This document shows, one piece after another, positions 35,736 through 44,959 of a stretch of 64,000 nt of DNA. Within the stretch, counting starts at the first letter, position 1; each line of letters begins with the position of its first letter. Source of the DNA: Terasakiella sp. SH-1 (GTDB lineage: Bacteria > Pseudomonadota > Alphaproteobacteria > Rhodospirillales > Terasakiellaceae); NCBI RefSeq assembly GCF_004564135.1, contig NZ_CP038255.1, positions 2,157,501 through 2,221,500 on the forward strand. The letters are read 5' to 3'. A program made the translations under genes and the position numbers. The notes under the pieces were generated by a model, which saw only the letters and a program-made list of their open reading frames with translations, made no database searches and had not been told where the DNA came from.

Positions 35736-36509
35736 ATGAATATCCTTCAACCCATCGGGCATTATGTCCTGAAATTTTTCAAATCGGTTGGGCGACTGGT
35801 TCTGTTTACCTTTACCACCTTGTCCCATTGTGTGCGCCCCCCCTTTTACCCCCGCGCAATTTTACGCCAAATGGTTGAAATCGGCTATTTCTCCCTACCC
35901 GTGGTTGGTCTGACAACCATCTTTGCCGGGATGGTTCTTGCCTTGCAAAGTTACACAGGCTTTTCACGTTTTTCTGCCGAAGGCGCCATTGCCAATGTGG
36001 TGGTTCTATCTATCACGCGCGAGCTTGGCCCGGTACTGGCTGGCCTGATGGTAACAGGTCGGATCGGAGCCTCCATGGCCGCAGAACTGGGTACCATGCG
36101 CGTCACTGAACAAGTGGATGCCTTAACAACGCTATCGACCAACCCATTTAAATATCTGGTGGTACCCCGCATTATTGCGGGCGTGACCATGTTGCCTTTA
36201 CTGGTACTGGTCGGTGATATCATCGGCGTTCTGGGCGGCTATCTGGTGGCCGTGTACCAACTGGGTTTCAATGCGTCAAACTATATCCAGAGTACTTGGG
36301 AATTCATGGAAAATATGGATGTGATTTCCGGTCTGGTGAAAGCCGCTGTCTTTGGTTTTATCATCACGCTCATGGGCTGTTATCACGGCTATAGCTCCAA
36401 AGGCGGCGCACAGGGTGTGGGTAAGGCAACGACTGATGCGGTTGTTTCAGCCTCCATTCTGGTCCTGTGTTTCAACTATCTCCTCACCATGATGTTCTTT
36501 GATAAGTAA
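35736..36509 (+). CDS. mlaE: MlaE-type ABC transporter permease
   Basis: A 257-residue permease of the Mla phospholipid transport system, which keeps the outer membrane asymmetric. Family motifs are QMVEIGYFSLPVVGLTTIFAGMVLA, VTGRIGASMAAELGTMRVTEQVDAL and the C-terminal GCYHGYSSKGGAQGVG. It is followed six bases later by its ATPase. The MCE-domain subunit gene mlaD is not adjacent; radA follows instead. Confidence 0.93.
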   Translation: MNILQPIGHYVLKFFKSVGRLVLFTFTTLSHCVRPPFYPRAILRQMVEIGYFSLPVVGLTTIFAGMVLALQSYTGFSRFSAEGAIANVVVLSITRELGPVLAGLMVTGRIGASMAAELGTMRVTEQVDALTTLSTNPFKYLVVPRIIAGVTMLPLLVLVGDIIGVLGGYLVAVYQLGFNASNYIQSTWEFMENMDVISGLVKAAVFGFIITLMGCYHGYSSKGGAQGVGKATTDAVVSASILVLCFNYLLTMMFFDK

Positions 36510-36514
36510 GTGCC

Positions 36515-37288
36515 ATGACGACAGTTCCAAAAATCCGCTTAAGAAATGTTCATAAAGCCTTTGGTCCCAAAGTGGTACTGGATGGGGTTGACCTTGATGT
36601 CATGCCCGGTGAATCCGTTGTCATCATCGGAGGCTCCGGCACCGGGAAATCCGTCACCCTAAAATGTACCCTCGGCCTCATGGAACCTGACAGTGGGGAA
36701 ATTGAGGTCGATGGCGAAAGCGTGGTGGGCTTAAGTGCGCGTGAACGCGAACGGGTAAACCATAAATTCTCCATGCTGTTTCAAGGGGCTGCCCTGTTTG
36801 ACTCCCTGCCCGTCTGGGAAAATGTCTCTTTCGGACCGCTGGCTGACAAGACCGTCAATCGCAAACAAGCCAAAGAACTGGCTATTGAAAAGCTTGCCCA
36901 AGTCGGCATGCCTGCCGAAGTCGCCGACCTGTTCCCCAGTGAACTGTCCGGTGGCATGCAAAAACGTGTCGGTCTGGCACGCGCCATTGCAGGCGATCCC
37001 GAAATCATCTTTTTTGATGAACCCACAACCGGGCTGGACCCCATCATGTCAGATGTGATCAACGATCTGATTGTCAAAGTAACCAAAGAAGTCGGTGCCA
37101 CGGGCCTGTCCATCACCCATGACATGGCAAGCGCACGCAAAATCGCAGACCGCATCGCCATGCTTTATAAAGGCAAAATCATCTGGCAAGGTCCTGCTGA
37201 TAGCATTGATGACTGCGATAACGAATATGTCCAACAATTCATCAACGGCCGCGCAGAAGGACCGATTGAAATGGCGGTCAGGAAGTAA
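36515..37288 (+). CDS. mlaF: MlaF-type ABC transporter ATP-binding protein
   Basis: A 257-residue ATPase that energises the MlaE permease. Walker A is GGSGTGKSVTLKC, the signature ELSGGMQKRVGLARAI, Walker B IIFFDEPTTGLDP, and the switch His is in LSITHDMASA. The C-terminal FINGRAEGPI tail is typical of MlaF. It lies in the alr-mlaE-mlaF-radA run. Confidence 0.93.
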   Translation: MTTVPKIRLRNVHKAFGPKVVLDGVDLDVMPGESVVIIGGSGTGKSVTLKCTLGLMEPDSGEIEVDGESVVGLSARERERVNHKFSMLFQGAALFDSLPVWENVSFGPLADKTVNRKQAKELAIEKLAQVGMPAEVADLFPSELSGGMQKRVGLARAIAGDPEIIFFDEPTTGLDPIMSDVINDLIVKVTKEVGATGLSITHDMASARKIADRIAMLYKGKIIWQGPADSIDDCDNEYVQQFINGRAEGPIEMAVRK

Positions 37289-37290
37289 GG

Positions 37291-37316
37291 GAATCCCCGC
37301 ATATGCGAGGATGACG
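37291..37316. repeat. single REP-like palindrome between mlaF and radA
   Basis: GAATCCCCGCATATGCGAGG followed by ATGACG. It is a solitary unit in the same orientation as the b units elsewhere. It begins three bases after the mlaF stop. Its GAGGA lies fourteen bases before the radA ATG, too far to serve as a good ribosome site. Confidence 0.75.
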
Positions 37317-37325
37317 TGTAGATAA

Positions 37326-38711
37326 ATGCCAAAACCCAAAACCACCTTCGTCTGTCAGTCCTGTGGCGCTTCTTATAACAAGTGGCAGGGCCAGTGTACC
37401 GCTTGTAATGAATGGAACACCCTGTCAGAAGAGGCCGCCCCCGAAGCCATCCCGAAAGGCATGGGCACGGCCCGTGGGCGCACGATTGAATTTGTTGCCC
37501 TTGAAGGGGAAACAAAAACACCGCCGCGCAAAGTCTCCGGCATTGGGGAATTTGACCGGGTTTGTGGCGGTGGTTTGGTGCCGGGTTCTGTCATTCTGGT
37601 TGGCGGCGATCCCGGGATTGGGAAATCCACGATCTTATTGCAGGTCATGGCGACCTTATCGGCCAAATATGACTGTGCTTATATCAGTGGGGAGGAAGCC
37701 ATTGATCAGGTGCGTCTACGCGCACGTCGTCTGGGCCATGAAAAGGCCAAGGTCAAACTGGCCTCAGCCACCAATGTGCGCAACATCCTGACCACATTGG
37801 CCGAAGAAAAACCCGATGTGGTGGTCATCGATTCCATTCAAACCCTTTATATCGACACTATCGACAGTGCACCGGGCACGGTCTCTCAAGTGCGTTCCAG
37901 TGCCAATGAACTGATCCGCGACGCCAAGAAACACGGCTATGTGCTGTTTATCGTCGGCCATGTCACCAAGGAAGGGACCATTGCTGGCCCACGTGTGTTG
38001 GAACATATGGTTGATACCGTGCTTTATTTTGAAGGTGATCGCGGCCATCAGTTCCGTATCCTGCGTGGGGTGAAAAACCGTTTTGGGGCCACCGACGAAA
38101 TCGGCGTGTTTGAAATGACCGAAGGCGGCCTGCAAGAAGTGCCCAATCCTTCCGCCCTGTTCCTGTCTGATCGCAAAGGGGATGTGACAGGATCTTGCGT
38201 TTTTGCCGGGATTGAAGGCTCCCGCCCCATGTTGGTAGAGGTTCAGGCCCTGCTGTCGCCTTCTGCCCTTGCCACACCACGTCGCGCCGTTGTGGGCTGG
38301 GACAGTTCACGCCTTGCCATGATCATGGCTGTGTTTGATACCCGATGTGGGCTGGGCATGGGAGGCCATGATGTGTACCTCAATATTGCAGGTGGGTTGA
38401 AGGTTAATGAACCCGCAGCCGATTTATCTGTTGCCGCCGCCCTTGCCTCTAGCTTAAGCGGTGTGGCTGTCCCACAGGAAACCGTGATCTTTGGTGAAAT
38501 TGGGCTATCAGGTGAAGTGCGTGCCGTTGGTCAAACAGAATCGCGATTAAAAGAGGCTGCGAAACTGGGTTTCACCCGCGCAATTATCCCTGAACGCCAA
38601 AAACGAGGCAAAAAAGAAAAAGACAAAGGCTTGAAAGATAGCGGACTTGAAATCTGGGAGATCGGACATGTGCAAGAACTATTGTCTTTCTTCCCAATGA
38701 AGGATAAATAA
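37326..38711 (+). CDS. radA: DNA repair protein RadA
   Basis: RecA-related helicase that drives branch migration in recombination; 461 residues. An N-terminal C4 zinc finger (CQSCGASYNKWQGQCTAC) is followed by the ATPase with Walker A GGDPGIGKSTI, the RadA-specific KNRFG motif in GVKNRFGATDEIG, and a Lon-protease-like C-terminal domain (DVYLNIAGGLKVNEPAADLS). It begins shortly after mlaF and is followed by cvpA. Confidence 0.96.
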   Translation: MPKPKTTFVCQSCGASYNKWQGQCTACNEWNTLSEEAAPEAIPKGMGTARGRTIEFVALEGETKTPPRKVSGIGEFDRVCGGGLVPGSVILVGGDPGIGKSTILLQVMATLSAKYDCAYISGEEAIDQVRLRARRLGHEKAKVKLASATNVRNILTTLAEEKPDVVVIDSIQTLYIDTIDSAPGTVSQVRSSANELIRDAKKHGYVLFIVGHVTKEGTIAGPRVLEHMVDTVLYFEGDRGHQFRILRGVKNRFGATDEIGVFEMTEGGLQEVPNPSALFLSDRKGDVTGSCVFAGIEGSRPMLVEVQALLSPSALATPRRAVVGWDSSRLAMIMAVFDTRCGLGMGGHDVYLNIAGGLKVNEPAADLSVAAALASSLSGVAVPQETVIFGEIGLSGEVRAVGQTESRLKEAAKLGFTRAIIPERQKRGKKEKDKGLKDSGLEIWEIGHVQELLSFFPMKDK

Positions 38712-38740
38712 GCAGCAGATAATTTTTAAAGAGCGCCCTC

Positions 38741-39418
38741 ATGGAAAACCTGCCCATCAGCATCACCGATATTGCTGTTTTTGTGATCCTTCTCCTTTCA
38801 GGCTTGCTCGCCCTGTCGCGTGGATTTGTACATGAAGTTCTCGCCATTGCCTCTTGGGTCGGTGCAGCCTTTAGTGCCCTTTATGGTTTTCAATATGTGC
38901 GCCCTTATGCACGTGATCTCATCGGAACCGAATTTATCGCAGATATCGTGGCTGGGGCCGGGACCTTTGTTGTTGCCCTGATCGTCTTAACCATCATTAC
39001 CAAAATGGTTGCAGAACAGGTACAAAGCAGTGCCCTAAACCCACTGGACCGTAGCCTTGGTTTTGTATTCGGCCTGTTGCGCGGTGTGATTATTGTTTGC
39101 CTGCTTTATACGGCCATTGAATGGATGTTACCGGCTTCCAAGCAACCAAATTGGATGCGTGATGCCAAAACCATGCCCCTGATTGAACAGGGAACGGCTG
39201 CTTTAAAAAGCCTGATCCCCAGCGATGCCGCCGAAGAAGTTGAAAAGCAGGCTGATGATGCACGCACAAAAACAAATAATGCCATCGAATTGAAAAAAAC
39301 TTTCGATAAAATGCTGACCCCGCAAACGAAATCAGATACAACACCGCAACAGGACCCACAAGGATACGGCCAACAGGAACGTAACGCCCTGGACCGCCTG
39401 ATCCGCAACGCCCAATAG
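38741..39418 (+). CDS. cvpA: CvpA family membrane protein
   Basis: A 225-residue inner-membrane protein with four helices (first ITDIAVFVILLLSGLLALSRG), carrying the conserved NPLDRSLGFVFGLLRGVIIV segment. E. coli CvpA is needed for colicin V production and lies next to purF, as here. The hydrophilic C-terminus (about 70 residues, coiled and Gln/Asp-rich) is cytoplasmic or periplasmic by inference. The exact biochemical role is unknown. Confidence 0.92.
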   Translation: MENLPISITDIAVFVILLLSGLLALSRGFVHEVLAIASWVGAAFSALYGFQYVRPYARDLIGTEFIADIVAGAGTFVVALIVLTIITKMVAEQVQSSALNPLDRSLGFVFGLLRGVIIVCLLYTAIEWMLPASKQPNWMRDAKTMPLIEQGTAALKSLIPSDAAEEVEKQADDARTKTNNAIELKKTFDKMLTPQTKSDTTPQQDPQGYGQQERNALDRLIRNAQ

Positions 39419-39447
39419 ACAGGCTTAGGTAAAGAGTTTTAAGACCC

Positions 39448-40932
39448 ATGACCGAAATTATGCAGATGACCACAAACCCTTTTGATGACGACAAACTTCA
39501 CGAGGAGTGTGGCGTCTTCGGTATTTATGGACATAAAGAAGCAGCCGCGCACGTGGCCCTTGGCCTGCATGCCTTGCAACATCGTGGACAGGAAGCCTGC
39601 GGTATTTTCTCTTACGACGGCACGCAATTTCATTCTCATAAAGGCATGGGTCTGGTTGGGGATAATTTTTCTTCCAATGATGTGATTGATGCGCTCAAAG
39701 GTTCTGCGGCTATTGGTCATGTACGCTATGCCACAACAGGTGGCACAGTGCTGCGCAACGTTCAGCCCCTGTTTGCGGAATTTGAATTTGGCGGTCTGGC
39801 GATTGCCCATAACGGCAACCTGACCAATACAGCAGCCGTGCGCCGTACACTCGTGCGCCGTGGCTGTATCTTCCAGTCAGACATGGATACGGAAGTCATC
39901 GTTCATCTGGTGGCTGTCAGCTTGTATGCCACGGTGGAAGATCGCATCATTGACGCGCTTCGCCAGATTGAAGGGGCTTATTCCCTGGTTGCCATGACCA
40001 AAGACAGCATGATCGGTGTGCGCGATCCCAATGGCGTGCGCCCGCTTTGTCTGGGTAAACTGGACGATACTTATATTCTGGCTTCAGAATCCTGTGCCTT
40101 TGATATTATCGGTGCGGAATTCGTGCGCGATGTAGAACCGGGTGAAGTCGTGATCATCAACCAAGACGGTGTGCGTTCCATCAAGCCGTTTGGTGAACAA
40201 AAAGGTCGCTTCTGCGTCTTTGAATATATTTATTTTGCCCGTCCCGATTCCATCATCGAAAACCGCAGTGTTTATGAGGTGCGCAAAGCCATCGGGGCTG
40301 AACTGGCCCGTGAAAGCGGTGTTGATGCCGACATGGTTGTCCCTGTGCCTGATTCCGGTGTGCCCTCCTCTATCGGCTATGCCGCCGAAGCTGGTGTGGC
40401 CTTTGAACTAGGTATTATTCGTAACCATTATGTTGGCCGAACCTTCATTGAGCCCACACAGGAAATTCGCCACCTCGGCGTGCGCATGAAACACAATGCC
40501 AATATCCCAAGCGTGAAAGGCAAACGCATCGTACTGGTTGATGATTCCATCGTGCGCGGCACAACGTCCAAGAAGATTGTCGATATGATGCGCCAAGCTG
40601 GTGCGGCTGAAGTCCATATGCGTATTTCCAGCCCGCCGACCGCATGGCCGTGTTTCTACGGCATTGATACGCCGAAACGTGAAAAGCTGCTGGCTGGTAA
40701 ACACAGCGTTGAAGAAATGGCTGAGATCATTGGTGCAGACAGCCTTGCCTTTATCTCCATTGACGGTATGTATCGCGCTGTGGGCGAAGCCAAACGTAAT
40801 AACAATGATCCGCAGTTCTGTGATGCTTGCTTTACAGGCGAATATCCAACCCGCCTGCAAGACAACGAAGATCTGGAAAGCGATGCTGCCCAGCCATCCT
40901 TGCCGCTACTTTCAGAACAAGGAAAGAAATAA
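39448..40932 (+). CDS. purF: amidophosphoribosyltransferase
   Basis: First enzyme of purine synthesis, making phosphoribosylamine from PRPP and glutamine; 494 residues. The glutaminase nucleophile is Cys21 in HEECGVFGIYGHKE, exposed after removal of a short propeptide. The PRPP loop is VLVDDSIVRGTTSKK. Cysteines in GRFCVFEYIYF, WPCFYG and CDACFTGEYP match the iron-sulfur form known from Bacillus. The stop overlaps the next start by one base. Confidence 0.96.
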   Translation: MTEIMQMTTNPFDDDKLHEECGVFGIYGHKEAAAHVALGLHALQHRGQEACGIFSYDGTQFHSHKGMGLVGDNFSSNDVIDALKGSAAIGHVRYATTGGTVLRNVQPLFAEFEFGGLAIAHNGNLTNTAAVRRTLVRRGCIFQSDMDTEVIVHLVAVSLYATVEDRIIDALRQIEGAYSLVAMTKDSMIGVRDPNGVRPLCLGKLDDTYILASESCAFDIIGAEFVRDVEPGEVVIINQDGVRSIKPFGEQKGRFCVFEYIYFARPDSIIENRSVYEVRKAIGAELARESGVDADMVVPVPDSGVPSSIGYAAEAGVAFELGIIRNHYVGRTFIEPTQEIRHLGVRMKHNANIPSVKGKRIVLVDDSIVRGTTSKKIVDMMRQAGAAEVHMRISSPPTAWPCFYGIDTPKREKLLAGKHSVEEMAEIIGADSLAFISIDGMYRAVGEAKRNNNDPQFCDACFTGEYPTRLQDNEDLESDAAQPSLPLLSEQGKK

Positions 40933-41645
40933 TGGCTAAAGTATTGGAAGGTCGTATTGCCCTGATCACGGGTGCTTCTCGCGGGATTGGCCGCGCCGTT
41001 GCCTTGCGTTTTGCCCAAGAAGGTGCCCATGTCATCTTGGTGGCAAAAACCGTCGCTGCTCTTGAAGAAGTGGATGATGAAATTCAGGCTATCGGAGGGC
41101 AGGCCACGCTGGTGCCCATGGACCTGCGAGACTTTGATAAAATCGACCAGATGGGTCAAGCCCTTTATGACCGTTTTGGCAAGATCGACATTGTGGTTGG
41201 TAATGCTGGTGTACTGGGTGACATCACACCGATGTCCCACCTGAAAGTCAAAATGTGGAATCAGGTCATGGATGTGAATGTGACGGCCAATTGGCGCCTG
41301 ATCCGTTCCATGGAACCGCTGTTAAAGCAATCTGATGCAGGTCGTGCGATTTTCCTGTCCAGCGGCACAACAAAAGGCCCTCGCGCCTATTGGGCGGCTT
41401 ATGCGGTGTCCAAGGCTGCACTGGAAAATATGGTTCAAACCTGGGCGGAAGAATTGGGCAAAACCAACATCAAAGCCAACCTGATTGACCCTGGTGCCAC
41501 CCGCACCCGCATGCGCTCTCAGGCGTATCCCGGCGAAGATGCCAGCAAGCTGAAAGAGCCGGAAGTGCTTACAGACCTGTTTGTGGAACTCGCCAGCCCG
41601 GATTGTGACAAACAAGGCGAAGTGGTTCGCTATTCAGATCAATAA
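40932..41645 (+). CDS. SDR family oxidoreductase downstream of purF
   Basis: A 237-residue short-chain dehydrogenase with LITGASRGIGRAVALRFA, GNAGVLGDITPM, the catalytic Ser in FLSSGTTKG and YAVSKAALENM. It begins at ATG 40932, overlapping the purF stop (TAATG), with GGAAAG before it. A purF-SDR pair is common in Rhodospirillales. Substrate unknown. A strong terminator follows. Confidence 0.92.
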   Translation: MAKVLEGRIALITGASRGIGRAVALRFAQEGAHVILVAKTVAALEEVDDEIQAIGGQATLVPMDLRDFDKIDQMGQALYDRFGKIDIVVGNAGVLGDITPMSHLKVKMWNQVMDVNVTANWRLIRSMEPLLKQSDAGRAIFLSSGTTKGPRAYWAAYAVSKAALENMVQTWAEELGKTNIKANLIDPGATRTRMRSQAYPGEDASKLKEPEVLTDLFVELASPDCDKQGEVVRYSDQ

Positions 41646-41651
41646 AGACAA

Positions 41652-41679
41652 ACGCCCCTGTGACAACAGGGGCTTTTTT
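41652..41679 (+). terminator. intrinsic terminator after the purF-SDR operon
   Basis: GCCCCTG and CAGGGGC pair around a six-base loop (TGACAA), followed by TTTTTTG. It closes the radA-cvpA-purF-SDR run. Confidence 0.9.
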
Positions 41680-41688
41680 GTGCCCGCT

Positions 41689-41958
41689 TTAACGCGCCCC
41701 GCTATCAACTGTATCCAGCAAACTTTCAAAATCGTTTGCCACAGCCAAGCCCCACTCGTCCACAGATTTGGCGAGGTAGCCCTGACCTTCTTTTTTGGTC
41801 ATGCGCACGGTCTTTTTGTGTCGGCCATCAATATCGAGGCTCAAAATATCCAGTCCATCCTTGTTGGTGACACGCACCCACTGGACCCAGCTTTTATTTT
41901 CTTCGAACCGTTCCTGAAACAGGGCCAGTTCTTCAGCAGTAAACATGAGTTTCGCCAT
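41689..41958 (-). CDS. hypothetical small protein
   Basis: An 89-residue soluble protein, MAKLMFTAEELALFQERFEE at the N-terminus, rich in charged residues, with no signal or membrane segment. A strong ribosome site (GGAGGG, seven bases before the ATG) supports expression. I do not recognise a family. Its sequence pattern (alternating strands WVQWVRVTNKDGLDILSLDID) suggests a small alpha/beta fold. Confidence 0.72.
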   Translation of the reverse strand: MAKLMFTAEELALFQERFEENKSWVQWVRVTNKDGLDILSLDIDGRHKKTVRMTKKEGQGYLAKSVDEWGLAVANDFESLLDTVDSGAR

Positions 41959-42085
41959 GTTTCACCCTCCTGTAGAGACAGTCAGATTTTCGAAACTCCC
42001 TAGAGTTATGCGTTTATTTCTCTTATCGCTCTACGGCTCATAACGCACATGCACAATATATGCTGCATTGCACAAAATATCAAGC

Positions 42086-42121
42086 ATAAAAAAAGAGAGG
42101 CCATTTTTCCTCTCTCTTTTC
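42086..42121 (-). terminator. intrinsic terminator after the GntR-type regulator gene
   Basis: On the minus strand AAAAGAGAGAGG and CCTCTCTTTT pair around a short A/T loop, followed by TTTATGC. It lies immediately after the regulator stop codon. Confidence 0.8.
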
Positions 42122-42127
42122 AAAGGC

Positions 42128-42868
42128 TTATTCCGCACTTTGTGTTTCTGAATTCAGCCGTTCGCGCTCATTTTCATAAGAATCAAGTACCCAACTGAGA
42201 TGGGAGCGCATGGCAACCTTGGCGGCTAAACCATCGCGTGATTTAATCGCCTCCAATACATCCTTATGCTGAGACAATGCCAGACCATCTTCGGCAGGCT
42301 CCTGAAATAGGTCATATTGGTGAAACTCAATACTTTCATCAATAATGTCACGGATTACATCCATGATGTGCATATAAACCGCACTCCCCGATGCCTTACC
42401 GACCATATAGTGAAAGTTAAATTCCTGAGACGCCTTGGCTTTGGTCGCTGAACTTTTTTGCTGTTCCTGCTTTTCCAGTGCCTGACCCAACTCTTCAATC
42501 TGTTCATCTGTGGCACGTTCTGCTGCACGGCGCGCTGCCCAAACTTCAAGAAGGGCACGGATTTCAGCCAAATCATGCAGGTTCTGTTCTTTAACTTTGG
42601 CAAGTTCCCCCAGCGGTGAAGTCATATCACTGGCGGCCGCTAAAATACGTGTACCGCCGCCTTGAACAGCTTCCAAAAAACCTTGGGCTTTCAGGCTTTG
42701 TAAGGCAGCACGCACTGACACCCGGCTCACCCCCATTTTTTCAGCAAGCTGACGTTCACCCGGCAGGCGCTCCCCCGGTGAGAGGTTGCCATCTGCAATC
42801 ATGGACATAATGCGTTCAGCCACGCGGTCAGACAACAGACCTGATTTTCCTTTTGCCTTTTCTTCCAT
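42128..42868 (-). CDS. FadR-subfamily GntR transcriptional regulator
   Basis: A 246-residue regulator with an N-terminal winged helix (GERLPGERQLAEKMGVSRVSVRAALQSLKAQGFL) and an all-helical FCD effector domain (LAEIRALLEVWAARRAAERAT ... FNFHYMVGKASGS). Members of this subfamily sense organic acids. The ATG at 42868 follows GAGGGTG and is preferred over 42886. It is divergent from the N-formylglutamate amidohydrolase gene at 42996, which is its most likely target. Confidence 0.9.
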   Translation of the reverse strand: MEEKAKGKSGLLSDRVAERIMSMIADGNLSPGERLPGERQLAEKMGVSRVSVRAALQSLKAQGFLEAVQGGGTRILAAASDMTSPLGELAKVKEQNLHDLAEIRALLEVWAARRAAERATDEQIEELGQALEKQEQQKSSATKAKASQEFNFHYMVGKASGSAVYMHIMDVIRDIIDESIEFHQYDLFQEPAEDGLALSQHKDVLEAIKSRDGLAAKVAMRSHLSWVLDSYENERERLNSETQSAE

Positions 42869-42995
42869 GATTTCACCCTCTTTCATTTGTCCACTGAGCC
42901 CTATTTATACCCACTTTAGTCCCCAATGCAAAACAACAGTCATTCTTTTTACAATATTTCTGTCATAAAGCCTTGATTGTTGTATATTCAGTGAA

Positions 42996-43808
42996 ATGAA
43001 AAACGAAAATGAAATCAGCTTTGATGCGCTCTTAGGGGCCAATGACCCCGCCCCTTTTGAAATCTGCAACCGGGAAGGTGATACGCCCTTGTTGTTGATT
43101 TGTGACCATGCCTCCAACCGTATACCTGAACAGCTCAACCACATGGGCTTGTCCCACAAAGAACTGGACTATCATATCGGCCTGGATATTGGTGCTGCCG
43201 GGGTGACAAAATATATTTCCAACCATCTCAATGCGCCGGCGGTGCTCTGTAACTATTCCCGCCTTGTGGTCGATTGTAACCGCCAGCCGGGTGATCCGAC
43301 CTCTATTCCAAAAGTCAGTGACGGCATCACCATTGCGGCCAATCATGATCTAACCGAAAGTGATCAGGTCCAACGTAGCGAAGCCATTTTCTGGCCCTAT
43401 CACCATGCCATTACCGAAGTCGGTGCCCATCTGTGGCGCAAAGGCACAGCCCCAGCACTTTTTTCCATCCACAGTTTCACACCCGAACTCATGTCACGTC
43501 ATGAAGAACGCCCCTGGCATGTCTCTGTCCTGTGGAAACGAGACCCCCGCCTTGCCGCCCCCTTGATTGAGATCCTCAGTCGTGAAACCGGCTTAACCAT
43601 TGGGGATAATGTGCCCTATTCCGGTTGGGAAGATGCCTATACCATTGACTTACATGGCGCGGCCCCCGGCTTGCCCTATTGTGCCATTGAAATCCGCCAG
43701 GACTTAATCAGTGATAAAAAAGACGAAGACAAATGGGGCCAAATCCTGTGTGACGCATTAAGCGACATTATGAGTGATCGAAGTATTTTTAACGTCAAAC
43801 ATTATTGA
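42996..43808 (+). CDS. N-formylglutamate amidohydrolase family protein (copy 1)
   Basis: A 270-residue metallohydrolase. The family core is visible: LLICDHASNRIPEQL, NYSRLVVDCNRQPGDPTS, ALFSIHSFTPEL and YTIDLHGAAPGLPYCAIEIRQD. Homologues hydrolyse N-formyl-glutamate or related N-acylated amino acids. Its stop overlaps the region just before the YbdK-like ligase (GAGG of that gene covers the stop), so they are translated together. No histidine-degradation genes are near, so the substrate may not be from histidine. Confidence 0.87.
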   Translation: MKNENEISFDALLGANDPAPFEICNREGDTPLLLICDHASNRIPEQLNHMGLSHKELDYHIGLDIGAAGVTKYISNHLNAPAVLCNYSRLVVDCNRQPGDPTSIPKVSDGITIAANHDLTESDQVQRSEAIFWPYHHAITEVGAHLWRKGTAPALFSIHSFTPELMSRHEERPWHVSVLWKRDPRLAAPLIEILSRETGLTIGDNVPYSGWEDAYTIDLHGAAPGLPYCAIEIRQDLISDKKDEDKWGQILCDALSDIMSDRSIFNVKHY

Positions 43809-43816
43809 GGCCCGCC

Positions 43817-44953
43817 ATGACTGTTCGTGAGCCCAGCTGGACCATTGGCATTGAAGAAGAATATCTGATGGTTGATTGCGATACAGCCGAACTGACCACC
43901 CAGCCGATGGACGGGCTGATGAAGGCGTGTGAAAAAGAACTCCACGATTTGGTTCGCCCCGAATTCTTGCAGTCTCAGGTTGAGGTGGGCACCAAAGTCT
44001 GCGCCACAGTCAAGGAAGCCCGCCAGCAACTCACATGGCTGCGCAAAAGTGTCGCTGAGGTGGGCAAGCAGTTCAATCTCGCCCCCATTGCCGCCTCCAC
44101 CCACCCGATGGCAGAATGGGACGAACAGGACCATACCGATGCAGAACGTTATCATACCTTTGCCAACGACATGCAGGCCGTGGTACGCCGCCTGATTATT
44201 TCCGGCATGCACGTCCATGTGGGTATTGATGATGATGACTTGCGCATTGATTTGATGAATCAGGTATCTTATTTCCTGCCGCATCTCTTGGCGCTCAGCA
44301 CTTCCTCCCCCTTATGGCGCGGGCGTGATACCGGGTTAAAATGTTATCGCCTGAGCGTATTTGATGAATTGCCCCGCACGGGCCTGCCTGAATTTTTTGA
44401 CAGCTACAGTGAATATAAAAAACATGTGGATGCGCTGATTAATGTCGGGATGATCAAGGATTCCACCATGTTGTGGTGGGATGTACGCCCCGCCCAGAAA
44501 TTTCCTACACTGGAAATGCGCATCACCGATATCTGCACCACATTGGATGATGCCCTTGCTATTGCGGCCCTGTTTCAATGTATCTTGCGCATGCTCTATC
44601 GTTTGCGCCGATCCAATCAACGCTGGCGGACCTATCGCACCATGCTGATCAACGAAAACCGCTGGCGTGCCCAGCGCTATGGTACGGATGAAGGATTGGC
44701 GGATTTTGGCAAAGGCGAACTTGTGGCCTTTGATGATCTGCTGGATGAATTACTGGATATGCTCAAAGAAGATGGCGAGGCCCTTCATTGTAGTGAAGAG
44801 CTTGCCAGCCTTAAAATTATCCTGAAACGCGGCACTAGTGCACACCGCCAGATTGACATCTTTAACCAAGCTATGAAAAATGGAGCAAGCGAGCTGGAAG
44901 CCAGCCGAGCCGTCGCCCACTGGCTTAAGGAAGAAACCGTACGGGGCTTGTAA
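43817..44953 (+). CDS. ybdK: YbdK-type carboxylate-amine ligase (GCS2 family)
   Basis: ATP-dependent ligase of 378 residues related to glutamate-cysteine ligase. Signatures are WTIGIEEEYLMVD at the N-terminus, GMHVHVGIDDDDLRID, STSSPLWRGRDTGLKCYR and WWDVRPAQKFPTLEMRITD. The ATG at 43817 has GAGG seven bases upstream, overlapping the stop of the amidohydrolase. E. coli YbdK shows weak glutamate-cysteine ligase activity; the physiological product is unknown. Confidence 0.9.
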   Translation: MTVREPSWTIGIEEEYLMVDCDTAELTTQPMDGLMKACEKELHDLVRPEFLQSQVEVGTKVCATVKEARQQLTWLRKSVAEVGKQFNLAPIAASTHPMAEWDEQDHTDAERYHTFANDMQAVVRRLIISGMHVHVGIDDDDLRIDLMNQVSYFLPHLLALSTSSPLWRGRDTGLKCYRLSVFDELPRTGLPEFFDSYSEYKKHVDALINVGMIKDSTMLWWDVRPAQKFPTLEMRITDICTTLDDALAIAALFQCILRMLYRLRRSNQRWRTYRTMLINENRWRAQRYGTDEGLADFGKGELVAFDDLLDELLDMLKEDGEALHCSEELASLKIILKRGTSAHRQIDIFNQAMKNGASELEASRAVAHWLKEETVRGL

Positions 44954-44959
44954 ACAAGC

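Noticed and set aside
37301-37328. REP-derived ribosome site for radA, by analogy with alr
   Set aside because: The GAGGA is fourteen bases from the ATG, too far for normal use.
42869-42995. Operator for the FadR-type regulator in the divergent gap
   Set aside because: I could not find a convincing TNGTNNNACNA-like dyad; short AT-rich repeats there are not distinctive.
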